NCBI GenBank assembly: GCA_020445245.1
Contig: JAGRHB010000150.1
Span: 1-5,438 of the forward strand
Source: Gammaproteobacteria bacterium
GTDB taxonomy: Bacteria; Pseudomonadota; Gammaproteobacteria; Chromatiales; Sedimenticolaceae
DNA length: 5,438 nt
Reading direction: 5' to 3'
Under the pieces are notes generated by a model, which saw only the letters and a program-made list of their open reading frames with translations, did not search any database and was not told the DNA's origin. Within the stretch, counting starts at the first letter, position 1. Each line of letters begins with the position of its first letter. This document shows, one piece after another, positions 1 to 5,438 of this stretch. A program made the translations under genes and the position numbers.

Positions 1-2737
1 AATCCCGGATACGCTGACGCCATGACAGGTGCGCAGTGCGGGCCGCGAAGAAATCGAAGTCCGCATCGTGGTCCTCCAAACCGTGGGCATGGGCGTGGCC
101 ATGTACGCCATCCTGTGCCTTGATCATCTGCGCCAGGTCCGCCGAAACGGTGAAGAAAGAAATCGCGCGGTCCATGTCCTGCGCCTTCTCATAGAGCGAC
201 ACCGATGCCGCCGATGTTTCCTCGGCAAGGGCCGCATTCTGCTGCGTCATCTCGTCCATGCTGGTGATCGCCTGGTTGACCTGATCGATGCCGGCCGCCT
301 GTTCCGCGCTGGCCGCCGCAATCTCGGCGACGATATCCCCAACCTTTTTCACGCCGACGACGATTTCACTGAGCGTCTCCCCGGACTCGTTGACCAGCTC
401 AGCACCGGCGTGCACTTTTCTGACGCTGTCGCTGATCAGGTCCTTGATTTGCTTGGCGGCATCCGCCGATCGGGATGCAAGGTTGCGTACCTCGGTGGCT
501 ACAACGGCGAACCCGCGTCCCTGCTCACCCGCGCGGGCCGCTTCGACAGAGGCATTGAGCGCAAGCAGGTTGGTCTGAAACGCGATTTCGTCGATTACGC
601 CGATGATCTCAGCGATCTTGTTCGACGACCCGTTGATCTGGTCCATCGCGGTAACGGCCCGGCTCACCACCTCGCCGCCCTTCTCGGCCAGCAGGCGCGC
701 ACTGCTGGCAACCTGATTGGCCTGCTGCGCGTTGTCAGCATTGTTGCGAACCGTTGATGTCAACTGCTCCATGCTGGCAGCCGTCTCTTCGAGGCTGGAT
801 GCCTGCTGCTCGGTACGCGACGACAGGTTGGTATTGCCTGACGAGATCTCATTGGAGGCGACATTCACCGAGTCGGTCGCCTCACGCAGTTCGGCCACCG
901 TCGAGGAGATGTGCACCAGGGTATTGTTCAGGTTGTCCTTGATGCGACCAAACTCACCCTTGTAGTCACGCATGACCGGCTTGGTGAGATCACCACTAGA
1001 CATCGCATCGAGCGTGTCGGATACGTCATGGAACACACTCGAAAGGTCATCGAGCAGCGCATTGATACCCAATGCCAAGTGTTTGAAGAAGCCGACCTTT
1101 CCTTCCATGCCGACGCGTTTTGACAATTCGCCGGCCCGTGCGGCCCCGACGATAGACTCCAGCTCGCTCTCCATCGCCAGCTCGGTTGTACGATCCACCC
1201 ACTCCACGACCGTACCAAGGCGCTCGCCCTCTTTGCTGAGCACGGGATTGGCTGTAAATCCAAATGTCAGCCCGCCGAGGAGGATCTCGGTCTTCACCGG
1301 ATCCCGCAACTTCTCGACCATGTGACGCTGATGTGCCGGCTGTTTGTGGAACCGGTCAATGTTGGCACCCAGCAACCCCGACGCCTTGAAACCCGGGAGC
1401 GATCGCGCGATCTCCGTCTCGTTGTTTTCGAACAGCTCGGCGACCTTATGGTTCATGTAGATGATATTGTTTTCGGCATCCGCCATCATCACGCAGCTGG
1501 ATACGTTGTCCAAGGCCGTACGGATACGCAGGTTCTCCGCGGCGTGACGGCGCTCCGCGGCATCACTCTCCGCCTTTTCCCGCTCCGCCGCACGCTGCGC
1601 AGTGAGGTCAGCCCACTCGACCACGGTGCCGAGATGCACCGAATCTTCGTTGATCACCGGATTGGCAATGATACGGAATGTGCGCCCTCCGACCTGAAGT
1701 TCACTCGAGAAGGTCCCTTCGAGATTCGCCAGCAACTGACGCTGGCGTGAAGGGTTGGCATGAAACATATCGATGTTGTGGCCAAAGATGTCATCAGCGT
1801 CGAAATGCGGCAACTGCTGCTTGAGGTCGGCTTCCGCTTCCTGGAACATCTTCTTGATGGCGTCGTTCATGTAGATCACGTTCAGATCGGCATCCGCCAT
1901 CATCACGTTGGTCGATGCACAATTGAGCGCGGTCTGCACGCGTGCTGTCTCATCGGCACGGCGCTGCGCATCAGTGACCTCGAAACCGAGCTTGATCTGG
2001 GTCGAGCGGATGACCTGCTGCAGCTCACCGACGACACCGCGCTCGCTGGCCTCCGCCCAATCGAAATACTGTCCCGCCACGAACTGCGCGAGCTTGCCGG
2101 CCGCGTGGCGCAACGGTTTGATCACATGCGTCTGGGTGAGATAGGCGAGGGCCAGTGCTGATGCCGCAATTGCCCCCAGAGCTCCGTAGACGAATCCGTC
2201 ACCGACACCGGCAGCCAGCAACAACATGGCGATCACGGCCACACCCGCGATGCCGACAGCACCGAGCGTCGAAATGCGCTCGATTGACCAGCGGGATCCT
2301 GCCGCCAAGGAGGACGGCAACTTGACCTGGCCGGCCCGGACCTTGGCATACAACTCCTCGGCATAGCGCTTTTCCTCCGCCGAGGGCTCGGTTCGTACCG
2401 ACATGTATTCAACGCCGCCATCGGCAAGCGGTACCGGCGTGACATTTGCGCGCACCCAGTAGTAGTCGCCGCTCTTGGCGCGGTTTTTGACCAGACCAGT
2501 CCAGGTCAGACCGGCTTGTACCGTGTCCCACAGGTCCTTGAATGCCTCGGGCGGCATATCCGGGTGTCGGACCAGGTTGTGATTGCGCCCTATCAGCTCG
2601 TTTTCGCTATAGCCGCTGATAGCGACGAAAGCGGGGTTGGCATAGGTGATAATGCCCTTTCGATCCGTCTTGGACACAAGGATCGTGTCTTTCGGAAAAG
2701 GGACCTCTTTGTTCGTCACAGGCTCGTTGATCTTCAT
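1..2737 (-). CDS. Aer-like methyl-accepting chemotaxis receptor with three PAS domains and a C-terminal CZB start (3' end missing)
   Basis: Chemoreceptor that controls CheA kinase through CheW. Translation from ATG 2737 stays open for 912 codons to the left edge. Seen in order: PAS1 (residues 8-115), hydrophobic segments 157-177 and 181-200 separated by about 3 residues, HAMP (about 201-254), PAS2 (265-388), PAS3 (403-526), HAMP-like modules (about 527-607), and a signalling hairpin with methylation-type helices and the tip E716-IAFQTN...[17 protein letters not shown] (to about 747). These are followed by a His-rich linker (879-890) and an AHLSW motif at 902-906 resembling the start of a CZB zinc-binding domain. 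The hairpin aligns without gaps to E. coli Tsr from memory, so it is probably 36-heptad class. There is no periplasmic ligand domain, so sensing should be cytoplasmic. ATG 2737 is chosen because the [12 protein letters not shown] start matches Aer-family N-termini; the Shine-Dalgarno is weak (GAGA, 2744-2747). The family call is firm; the ligands are inferred. Confidence 0.96.
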   Translation of the reverse strand, partial: MKINEPVTNKEVPFPKDTILVSKTDRKGIITYANPAFVAISGYSENELIGRNHNLVRHPDMPPEAFKDLWDTVQAGLTWTGLVKNRAKSGDYYWVRANVTPVPLADGGVEYMSVRTEPSAEEKRYAEELYAKVRAGQVKLPSSLAAGSRWSIERISTLGAVGIAGVAVIAMLLLAAGVGDGFVYGALGAIAASALALAYLTQTHVIKPLRHAAGKLAQFVAGQYFDWAEASERGVVGELQQVIRSTQIKLGFEVTDAQRRADETARVQTALNCASTNVMMADADLNVIYMNDAIKKMFQEAEADLKQQLPHFDADDIFGHNIDMFHANPSRQRQLLANLEGTFSSELQVGGRTFRIIANPVINEDSVHLGTVVEWADLTAQRAAEREKAESDAAERRHAAENLRIRTALDNVSSCVMMADAENNIIYMNHKVAELFENNETEIARSLPGFKASGLLGANIDRFHKQPAHQRHMVEKLRDPVKTEILLGGLTFGFTANPVLSKEGERLGTVVEWVDRTTELAMESELESIVGAARAGELSKRVGMEGKVGFFKHLALGINALLDDLSSVFHDVSDTLDAMSSGDLTKPVMRDYKGEFGRIKDNLNNTLVHISSTVAELREATDSVNVASNEISSGNTNLSSRTEQQASSLEETAASMEQLTSTVRNNADNAQQANQVASSARLLAEKGGEVVSRAVTAMDQINGSSNKIAEIIGVIDEIAFQTNLLALNASVEAARAGEQGRGFAVVATEVRNLASRSADAAKQIKDLISDSVRKVHAGAELVNESGETLSEIVVGVKKVGDIVAEIAAASAEQAAGIDQVNQAITSMDEMTQQNAALAEETSAASVSLYEKAQDMDRAISFFTVSADLAQMIKAQDGVHGHAHAHGLEDHDADFDFFAARTAHLSWRQRIRD
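2..103 (-). other. His-rich linker and start of a CZB zinc-binding domain
   Basis: After the signalling hairpin the receptor carries H879, H881, H883 and H885 as HxHxHxH, then E888, D889, H890 and D891. This is followed by [20 protein letters not shown] (893-912) up to the window edge. The A-H-x-x-W pattern matches the first zinc-ligand histidine region of CZB domains, for example AHYQW in E. coli DgcZ. The remaining CZB ligands (a Cys and two more His) would lie outside the window, so the domain call is strong by motif but incomplete. Confidence 0.75.
1160..1948 (-). repeat. Tandem duplicated PAS domains (PAS2 and PAS3), period 414 bases
   Basis: Receptor residues 265-379 and 403-517 align without a gap at an offset of 138 residues, with 50 of 115 positions identical by hand count. 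Shared blocks include VMMADA, IYMN, NIDxFHxxPxxQR, GGxTF, ANPV and LGTVVEW. A charged, coiled-coil-like linker ([20 protein letters not shown]) joins the copies. The likely origin is an internal duplication, either here or in an ancestor. The two copies differ at many positions of the central segment, so they may bind different ligands or one may be purely structural. Confidence 0.9.
2138..2269 (-). other. Two-helix membrane hairpin of the receptor
   Basis: Residues 157-177 and 181-200 are two hydrophobic stretches rich in Ala, Gly, Val, Ile and Leu, with only a short Gly/Asp turn (about VGDG) between them. Basic residues flank both outer ends (R150, R154; K207, R210). This predicts a hairpin with both termini inside the cell, the Aer-type topology, leaving no room for a periplasmic sensor domain. 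Confidence 0.85.
2393..2716 (-). other. PAS1 domain, Aer-type with conserved flavin-site residues
   Basis: Residues about 8-115 of the receptor. N34, R57, H58, D60, W79 and N85 sit in the motifs [10 protein letters not shown] and WTGLVKNR, at the same residue numbers as in E. coli Aer, where these positions are linked to FAD binding. This is seen by eye against the remembered Aer sequence. An FAD-based redox or aerotaxis input is the likely role. The domain is on the cytoplasmic side, ahead of the membrane hairpin. Confidence 0.85.
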
Positions 2738-2744
2738 TACCAGT
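2738..2744 (-). promoter_or_regulatory. Leader just before the receptor start; weak ribosome binding site adjacent (GAGA at 2744-2747)
   Basis: The bases before ATG 2737 read CGAGACTGGTA. The only Shine-Dalgarno-like match is GAGA at 2744-2747, six bases from the ATG. It is poor but well spaced. The start is decided mainly by protein homology, since the upstream frame stays open to a stop at 2801-2803 without a family-like extension. Confidence 0.45.
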
Positions 2745-2786
2745 CTCGGAAAGGCGTAGTCATTGGCGGCTGCACAATCCACAGCC

Positions 2787-2821
2787 TGCAGGTAAAAAGG
2801 TCACCAGCAGCGGCACCTGCA
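2787..2821. repeat. Inverted repeat TGCAGGT-N21-ACCTGCA near the predicted transcription start
   Basis: TGCAGGT (2787-2793) pairs perfectly with ACCTGCA (2815-2821). The outer arm lies at the predicted transcription start, so the pair could form a leader hairpin or mark a protein site. The palindrome CCTGCAGG (2785-2792) overlaps the inner arm. Function unknown. Confidence 0.35.
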
Positions 2822-2824
2822 TAT

Positions 2825-2851
2825 GCATCGGCGTGACTTTCCGTTCCTTGA
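2825..2851 (-). promoter_or_regulatory. Candidate sigma-28 (FliA) promoter for the receptor gene
   Basis: On the minus strand TCAAG (2847-2851) is followed after exactly 14 bases by GCCGATGC (2825-2832). The FliA consensus TAAAGTTT-N11-GCCGATAA has the same distance between its TAAAG and GCCGATAA parts, and a TCAAG-type -35 is known from pseudomonads. Six of eight -10 bases match, including the invariant CGAT core. Transcription would start near 2818, leaving about 80 bases of leader. The placement between an upstream terminator and a chemoreceptor gene fits the usual FliA regulon. Confidence 0.75.
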
Positions 2852-2858
2852 GAGTCAC
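2833..2858. repeat. Inverted repeat GTGACT-N14-AGTCAC across the promoter -35 region
   Basis: GTGACT (2833-2838) and AGTCAC (2853-2858) are perfect 6-base inverted arms whose 14-base spacer contains the candidate sigma-28 -35 element. This could be an operator half-site pair, but six bases can also occur by chance and no known regulator motif is recognised. Confidence 0.35.
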
Positions 2859-2881
2859 ATGGGTAAAGTGCGGGCAGCGCC

Positions 2882-2909
2882 AAAAAGGAAAAAGCGGCCA
2901 CGGCCGCTT
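2882..2909 (-). terminator. Intrinsic terminator after cheW
   Basis: On the minus strand AAGCGGCC and GGCCGCTT (2892-2909) form an 8-base perfect, GC-rich stem (or 7 bases with a 4-base loop), followed directly by TTTTTCCTTTTT (2893 down to 2882). It lies about 60 bases past the cheW stop, has no comparable T-run on the other strand, and separates the cheA-cheW unit from the receptor gene. Confidence 0.9.
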
Positions 2910-2935
2910 CCCCTGAGTTCATGCATTGTCTGCCA

Positions 2936-2956
2936 CTTCGCTGTCGGGCTGCGAAG
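2936..2956. repeat. Small hairpin between the cheW stop and the terminator
   Basis: CTTCGC (2936-2941) and GCGAAG (2951-2956) are perfect arms around a 9-base loop. No T-run follows on either strand, so it is not a second terminator. It may protect the 3' end of the cheW mRNA or be incidental. Confidence 0.35.
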
Positions 2957-2968
2957 CATGGTTGCGGA

Positions 2969-3481
2969 TCAGCCCCCGGTTACGCCGACCTCGTCCGCAT
3001 CCAATTCCAACAGGCTGGCGATATCGAGCAGCATCACCATCTCGTCGCCTTCGCTGACCAGGCCGATGATGTTCTCTGTGGGCACGTTCGCGCCGAACTC
3101 CGGGGTACATACAACCTGTTCATCGCGTGCCACAATCACATCGGAAACGGCGTCGACGACAAGGCCAATAGAGCGCTCATTGCCTTTTTTGTCAGCGGCG
3201 CGCACGACGATCACCACTGTTTCCTTGCTGTAGGGCTCGGCCGGCAGATCGAAGCGCAGGCGTAAATCCAGAATGGGCACGATGGTGCCACGCAGGTTGA
3301 TCACGCCCTTGATATAGCGCGGCGAATTGGGGATGCGGGTGACCTGTTCCCAACCGCGAATCTCCTGTACCTGCAATATGTTCAGGCCGTATTGCTCACC
3401 GGCCAGCAGGCATGTGAGATACTGAGTACCGGATGCGTCGTCACCGAGTATCTGTTTGACGTTGTTGGCACTCTCGGGCAT
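2969..3481 (-). CDS. cheW: Chemotaxis coupling protein CheW
   Basis: Small cytoplasmic adaptor that links receptor tips to the P5 domain of CheA in the signalling array. The 170-residue product has the usual CheW length (E. coli 167). Residues 16-160 form the SH3-like double barrel, with the family signatures VQEIRGWEQVTRIPNSP (38-54), GVINLRG (59-65), VPILDLR (68-74) and GLVVDAVSDV (106-115). ATG 3481 is preferred because AGGGG (3491-3495) precedes it by nine bases. A TTG at 3502 that overlaps the cheA stop would add seven residues but has no Shine-Dalgarno. cheA ends 17 bases upstream, so the two are co-transcribed; an intrinsic terminator lies downstream. No abnormal residues were noticed. 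Confidence 0.97.
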   Translation of the reverse strand: MPESANNVKQILGDDASGTQYLTCLLAGEQYGLNILQVQEIRGWEQVTRIPNSPRYIKGVINLRGTIVPILDLRLRFDLPAEPYSKETVVIVVRAADKKGNERSIGLVVDAVSDVIVARDEQVVCTPEFGANVPTENIIGLVSEGDEMVMLLDIASLLELDADEVGVTGG

Positions 3482-3490
3482 TACCTCGAT

Positions 3491-3495
3491 CCCCT
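3491..3495 (-). promoter_or_regulatory. Ribosome binding site of cheW
   Basis: AGGGG sits nine bases before ATG 3481, just after the cheA stop codon (3499-3501). It supports the ATG start over the TTG at 3502 and suggests that cheW is translated by ribosomes reinitiating near the end of cheA. Confidence 0.65.
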
Positions 3496-3498
3496 GTT

Positions 3499-5438
3499 TC
3501 AAGCGGTTAACGCCAGGGGAGCACGAGTGCGCGCGCCGCCCTGTTTTGCGAGACGCATCAGCCCCGGAATATCCAGGATGAGCGCCACCGAACCATCACC
3601 AAGAATGGTTGCTCCGGAAATGCCTTCGACCTTTCGGTAGTTCGCTTCAAGCGACTTGATGACCACTTGCTGCTGGCCCAGGAGGTCATCCACAAACAAG
3701 CCGCACTTACGGCCCTCGCCTTCGACGACCACCAGGATTCCATCCGTCAGTCGCTTGGCGTCGTGGTCCTCAATGCCAAATACCTCATGCATGCGCACGA
3801 CTGGCAGGTACTCTTCTCGCAGGGTGAATGTCTCGCCGCGGCCCACCACGGTGTTGAGCATTGACTCCTGGATCTGGATCGATTCGACTATCGACACCAA
3901 TGGGACGATGTAGGTCTCTTTTCCGATACGGATCGTCTGGCCATCAAGTATCGCCAGCGTCAAGGGAAGGCGAATGATGATGGCGCTGCCTTTGCCTGGC
4001 GTGGACTCGATCTCGATCGCACCGCCAAGCTCGTTGATGTTGCGTCGCACGACATCCATACCCACGCCGCGGCCGGAGACATCGCTGACCTGCTCAGCAG
4101 TGGAGAATCCCGGCTGGAATATCAGGTCGTAGATATCCTTATCGCTGAGATTGTCGTCTGCCTTGACCAGGCCGCGCTCCACGGCTTTCTTCAGGATCTT
4201 GTCCCGCGGCAGTCCACGGCCGTCGTCTCGGATCTCGATGACGATGTTGCCACCGCGGTGCGATGCGCTCAGGCGCACGATGCCCGTCTCGGGCTTGCCG
4301 GCCGCCAGCCGCTCTTCGGGCTTTTCGATCCCGTGATCGAGGCTGTTTCGTACCAGGTGCACCAAAGGGTCACCGATCTTCTCGATAACCGTCTTGTCGA
4401 CCTCGGTATTCTCACCGCTCATCTTGAGCTCGATTTTCTTGTTGAGCTTGCTGCTCAGGTCGTGCACAAGACGCGGAAAGCGGCTAAAGGAGAAGCTGAT
4501 CGGTACCATGCGGATCTGCATGACGCTCTCCTGCAGCTCGCGCGTATGCCGTTCGAGTTGAGTCAATCCCTCGCGCAGTCGTTCGACACGGCTGATATGG
4601 AAATCCTCGCCCAACATACCGAGCATCGACTGGGTGATGACAAGCTCACCGACCATGTTGATCAGTGCGTCAATCTTGTGGATATCCACACGGATGGAAC
4701 TCGATCCGCCCGCAGCAGCTGCAGGCGTCTTGCGTCGCTCGGCTTCGTTACGCCGCTCATCGGTTACGCGCCGTTCTTCCGGGGGCGGGACCTCGGTCAG
4801 GTGAGGCTTTTTCTGGGCGACTGGTTCGGCCTGGTCGCTTGCTGCCGGCGGCTCCACAGCGGCTGCCGGGTCGTATCCCTCCGGCATGACAGGCACCACC
4901 GCGAAGTCACAATCGTCTTCCACCCATTCGAATATTTCATCGATCTGCGACTTGTCGACCGGCTCGTGCAGGCGCAGGTCCCAGGAAAGGTAGCTGTCTT
5001 CCGGCTCAAACTCCTCGAATGCAGGCAGTTCGGAGAGGTCGCAATTGACGGAGGTCTCACCGAGCGTGGCCAGTTCGCGGATGATGCGCAACGGATCATT
5101 GCCGGTACGCATCAAATGTGGATGCGGGCGAAACACAATCTTCCACCCCACCGGCTGCACCTCGGGCACAACAGCAGAAGCCTGCTTCACAGGATCGGCG
5201 ACTGCGTCGTCGCTACTGTGCTTATCGGCCAATACACGCTGCAGCTCGCTGTACTGCGCCTTCACTCGTGCTTCGTCTGCACTGCCGCCGTCGCGAGCAG
5301 CAGTCAGCATGTCGCGCAGGACATCGACAGACTGCAAGAGGACTTCGATGGCATCGGCGGCCACCTGCCGACGCCCGTCACGCATCTCATCGAGCAGCGT
5401 TTCCATCACATGGGTGAAGTCAGAGACGTTCATGAACC
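3499..5438 (-). CDS. cheA: Chemotaxis sensor histidine kinase CheA (5' end missing)
   Basis: Kinase that autophosphorylates under receptor control and passes phosphate to CheY and CheB. Numbered from the internal Met at 5433: end of the P1 phosphotransfer domain (1-50), P2-like regulator-docking domain (about 96-183), Arg/Glu/Pro-rich linker (184-245), P3 dimerisation helices (246-310), P4 ATPase (311-495) with N box HLVRNSLDHGIE (359-370), G1 DDGRGL (403-408) and G2 GRGVGMD (454-460), and P5 CheW-like domain (497-630). The frame stays open to the right edge: the codon before the Met is TTC (Phe), and the F-x6-TH spacing matches GF-SVLQET-TH of E. coli P1. The phosphorylated His and true start therefore lie outside the window. 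ATPase motifs are intact. TGA 3499 ends it, 17 bases before cheW. Confidence 0.97.
   Translation of the reverse strand, partial: FMNVSDFTHVMETLLDEMRDGRRQVAADAIEVLLQSVDVLRDMLTAARDGGSADEARVKAQYSELQRVLADKHSSDDAVADPVKQASAVVPEVQPVGWKIVFRPHPHLMRTGNDPLRIIRELATLGETSVNCDLSELPAFEEFEPEDSYLSWDLRLHEPVDKSQIDEIFEWVEDDCDFAVVPVMPEGYDPAAAVEPPAASDQAEPVAQKKPHLTEVPPPEERRVTDERRNEAERRKTPAAAAGGSSSIRVDIHKIDALINMVGELVITQSMLGMLGEDFHISRVERLREGLTQLERHTRELQESVMQIRMVPISFSFSRFPRLVHDLSSKLNKKIELKMSGENTEVDKTVIEKIGDPLVHLVRNSLDHGIEKPEERLAAGKPETGIVRLSASHRGGNIVIEIRDDGRGLPRDKILKKAVERGLVKADDNLSDKDIYDLIFQPGFSTAEQVSDVSGRGVGMDVVRRNINELGGAIEIESTPGKGSAIIIRLPLTLAILDGQTIRIGKETYIVPLVSIVESIQIQESMLNTVVGRGETFTLREEYLPVVRMHEVFGIEDHDAKRLTDGILVVVEGEGRKCGLFVDDLLGQQQVVIKSLEANYRKVEGISGATILGDGSVALILDIPGLMRLAKQGGARTRAPLALTA
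4885..5148 (-). other. P2-like domain of CheA
   Basis: Residues about 96-183 (from Met 5433) start GWKIVFRPHPHLMRTGNDPL, continue through LATLGE, LPAFEEFEPEDSYLSWDLRL and the IDEIFEWVEDDCDF helix, and look like an alpha/beta docking domain for CheY and CheB. By memory it does not resemble the E. coli P2 sequence but fits the P2-type domain of many other proteobacterial CheAs. Role by position and family; partners inferred. Confidence 0.65.

Noticed and set aside
29..757. Plus-strand open frame of 242 residues
   Set aside because: It lies exactly opposite the receptor's signalling hairpin, and its Leu/Arg/Asp-rich translation is what the complementary strand of that conserved, GC-rich coding sequence produces. 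No family resemblance or ribosome binding site is seen.
1322..2161. Plus-strand open frames of 142 and 133 residues opposite the PAS repeats
   Set aside because: Their similar sequences ([12 protein letters not shown] and [11 protein letters not shown]) arise only because the opposite strand carries the duplicated PAS domains. They are shadows and not paired genes.
1..2737. Possible frameshift or pseudogene in the receptor
   Set aside because: A codon-by-codon reading of the minus strand from 2737 to 2 shows one unbroken frame with all expected domains in order.
2737..2782. GTG at 2782 as an alternative receptor start
   Set aside because: It would add about 15 residues ([11 protein letters not shown]...) that do not resemble Aer-family N-termini, with no well-spaced Shine-Dalgarno. 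ATG 2737 gives the family-like start.
2737..2922. Minus-strand open frame of 61 residues in the cheW-receptor gap
   Set aside because: It would be translated straight through the intrinsic terminator and the sigma-28 promoter, has no homology, and has no supporting ribosome binding site.
3481..3502. TTG at 3502 as the CheW start overlapping the CheA stop
   Set aside because: A TTGA overlap is possible, but nothing like a Shine-Dalgarno precedes it, whereas ATG 3481 has AGGGG nine bases upstream and gives a standard CheW length.
1..5438. Mobile elements, CRISPR arrays, tRNA or rRNA genes
   Set aside because: No terminal repeats, spaced repeat arrays or RNA-gene signatures were seen; apart from the cheW-receptor gap the window is conserved chemotaxis coding sequence.

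Overview
The window is a piece of a chemotaxis locus, with every real gene on the minus strand. Reading in the direction of transcription (right to left) it holds the 3' part of cheA (cut by the right edge), a complete cheW, an intergenic gap of about 230 bases, and a large methyl-accepting chemotaxis receptor gene that runs off the left edge. The moderately high GC content, the E. coli-like CheA core and receptor hairpin, and a TCAAG / GCCGAT flagellar-type promoter suggest a motile, flagellated gamma- or betaproteobacterium. The genus cannot be named from this stretch.

Right part (2969-5438): CheA has lost the first part of its P1 phosphotransfer domain, including the phosphorylated histidine, to the window edge. 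The ATG at 5433 is an internal methionine and not the start. The rest is a P2-like domain, an arginine/glutamate-rich linker, P3 dimerisation helices, P4 ATPase and P5 CheW-like domain. CheW follows after 17 bases, with its own Shine-Dalgarno sequence, and is a normal 170-residue coupling protein.

Gap (2738-2968): the cheW transcript appears to end in a strong intrinsic terminator (2882-2909). The receptor gene has its own candidate sigma-28 promoter (2825-2851), an untranslated leader of about 80 bases, and two small inverted repeats around the promoter and predicted transcription start. The receptor is therefore probably expressed as a late flagellar/chemotaxis gene, separately from cheA-cheW.

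Left part (1-2737): the receptor is at least 912 residues long and has no stop or frameshift in the window. It has an Aer-type PAS domain with the flavin-site residues conserved at the same numbers as in E. coli Aer, a two-helix membrane hairpin with almost no periplasmic loop, a HAMP domain, two tandemly duplicated PAS domains (50 of 115 positions identical without gaps), HAMP-like modules, a Tsr-type signalling hairpin, a histidine-rich linker (HxHxHxH), and the beginning of what looks like a CZB zinc-binding domain. It should sense internal signals such as redox or energy state, other PAS ligands and possibly zinc, and pass them through CheW to CheA. No wholly new system is visible; the points of interest are the receptor's architecture and its separate promoter.
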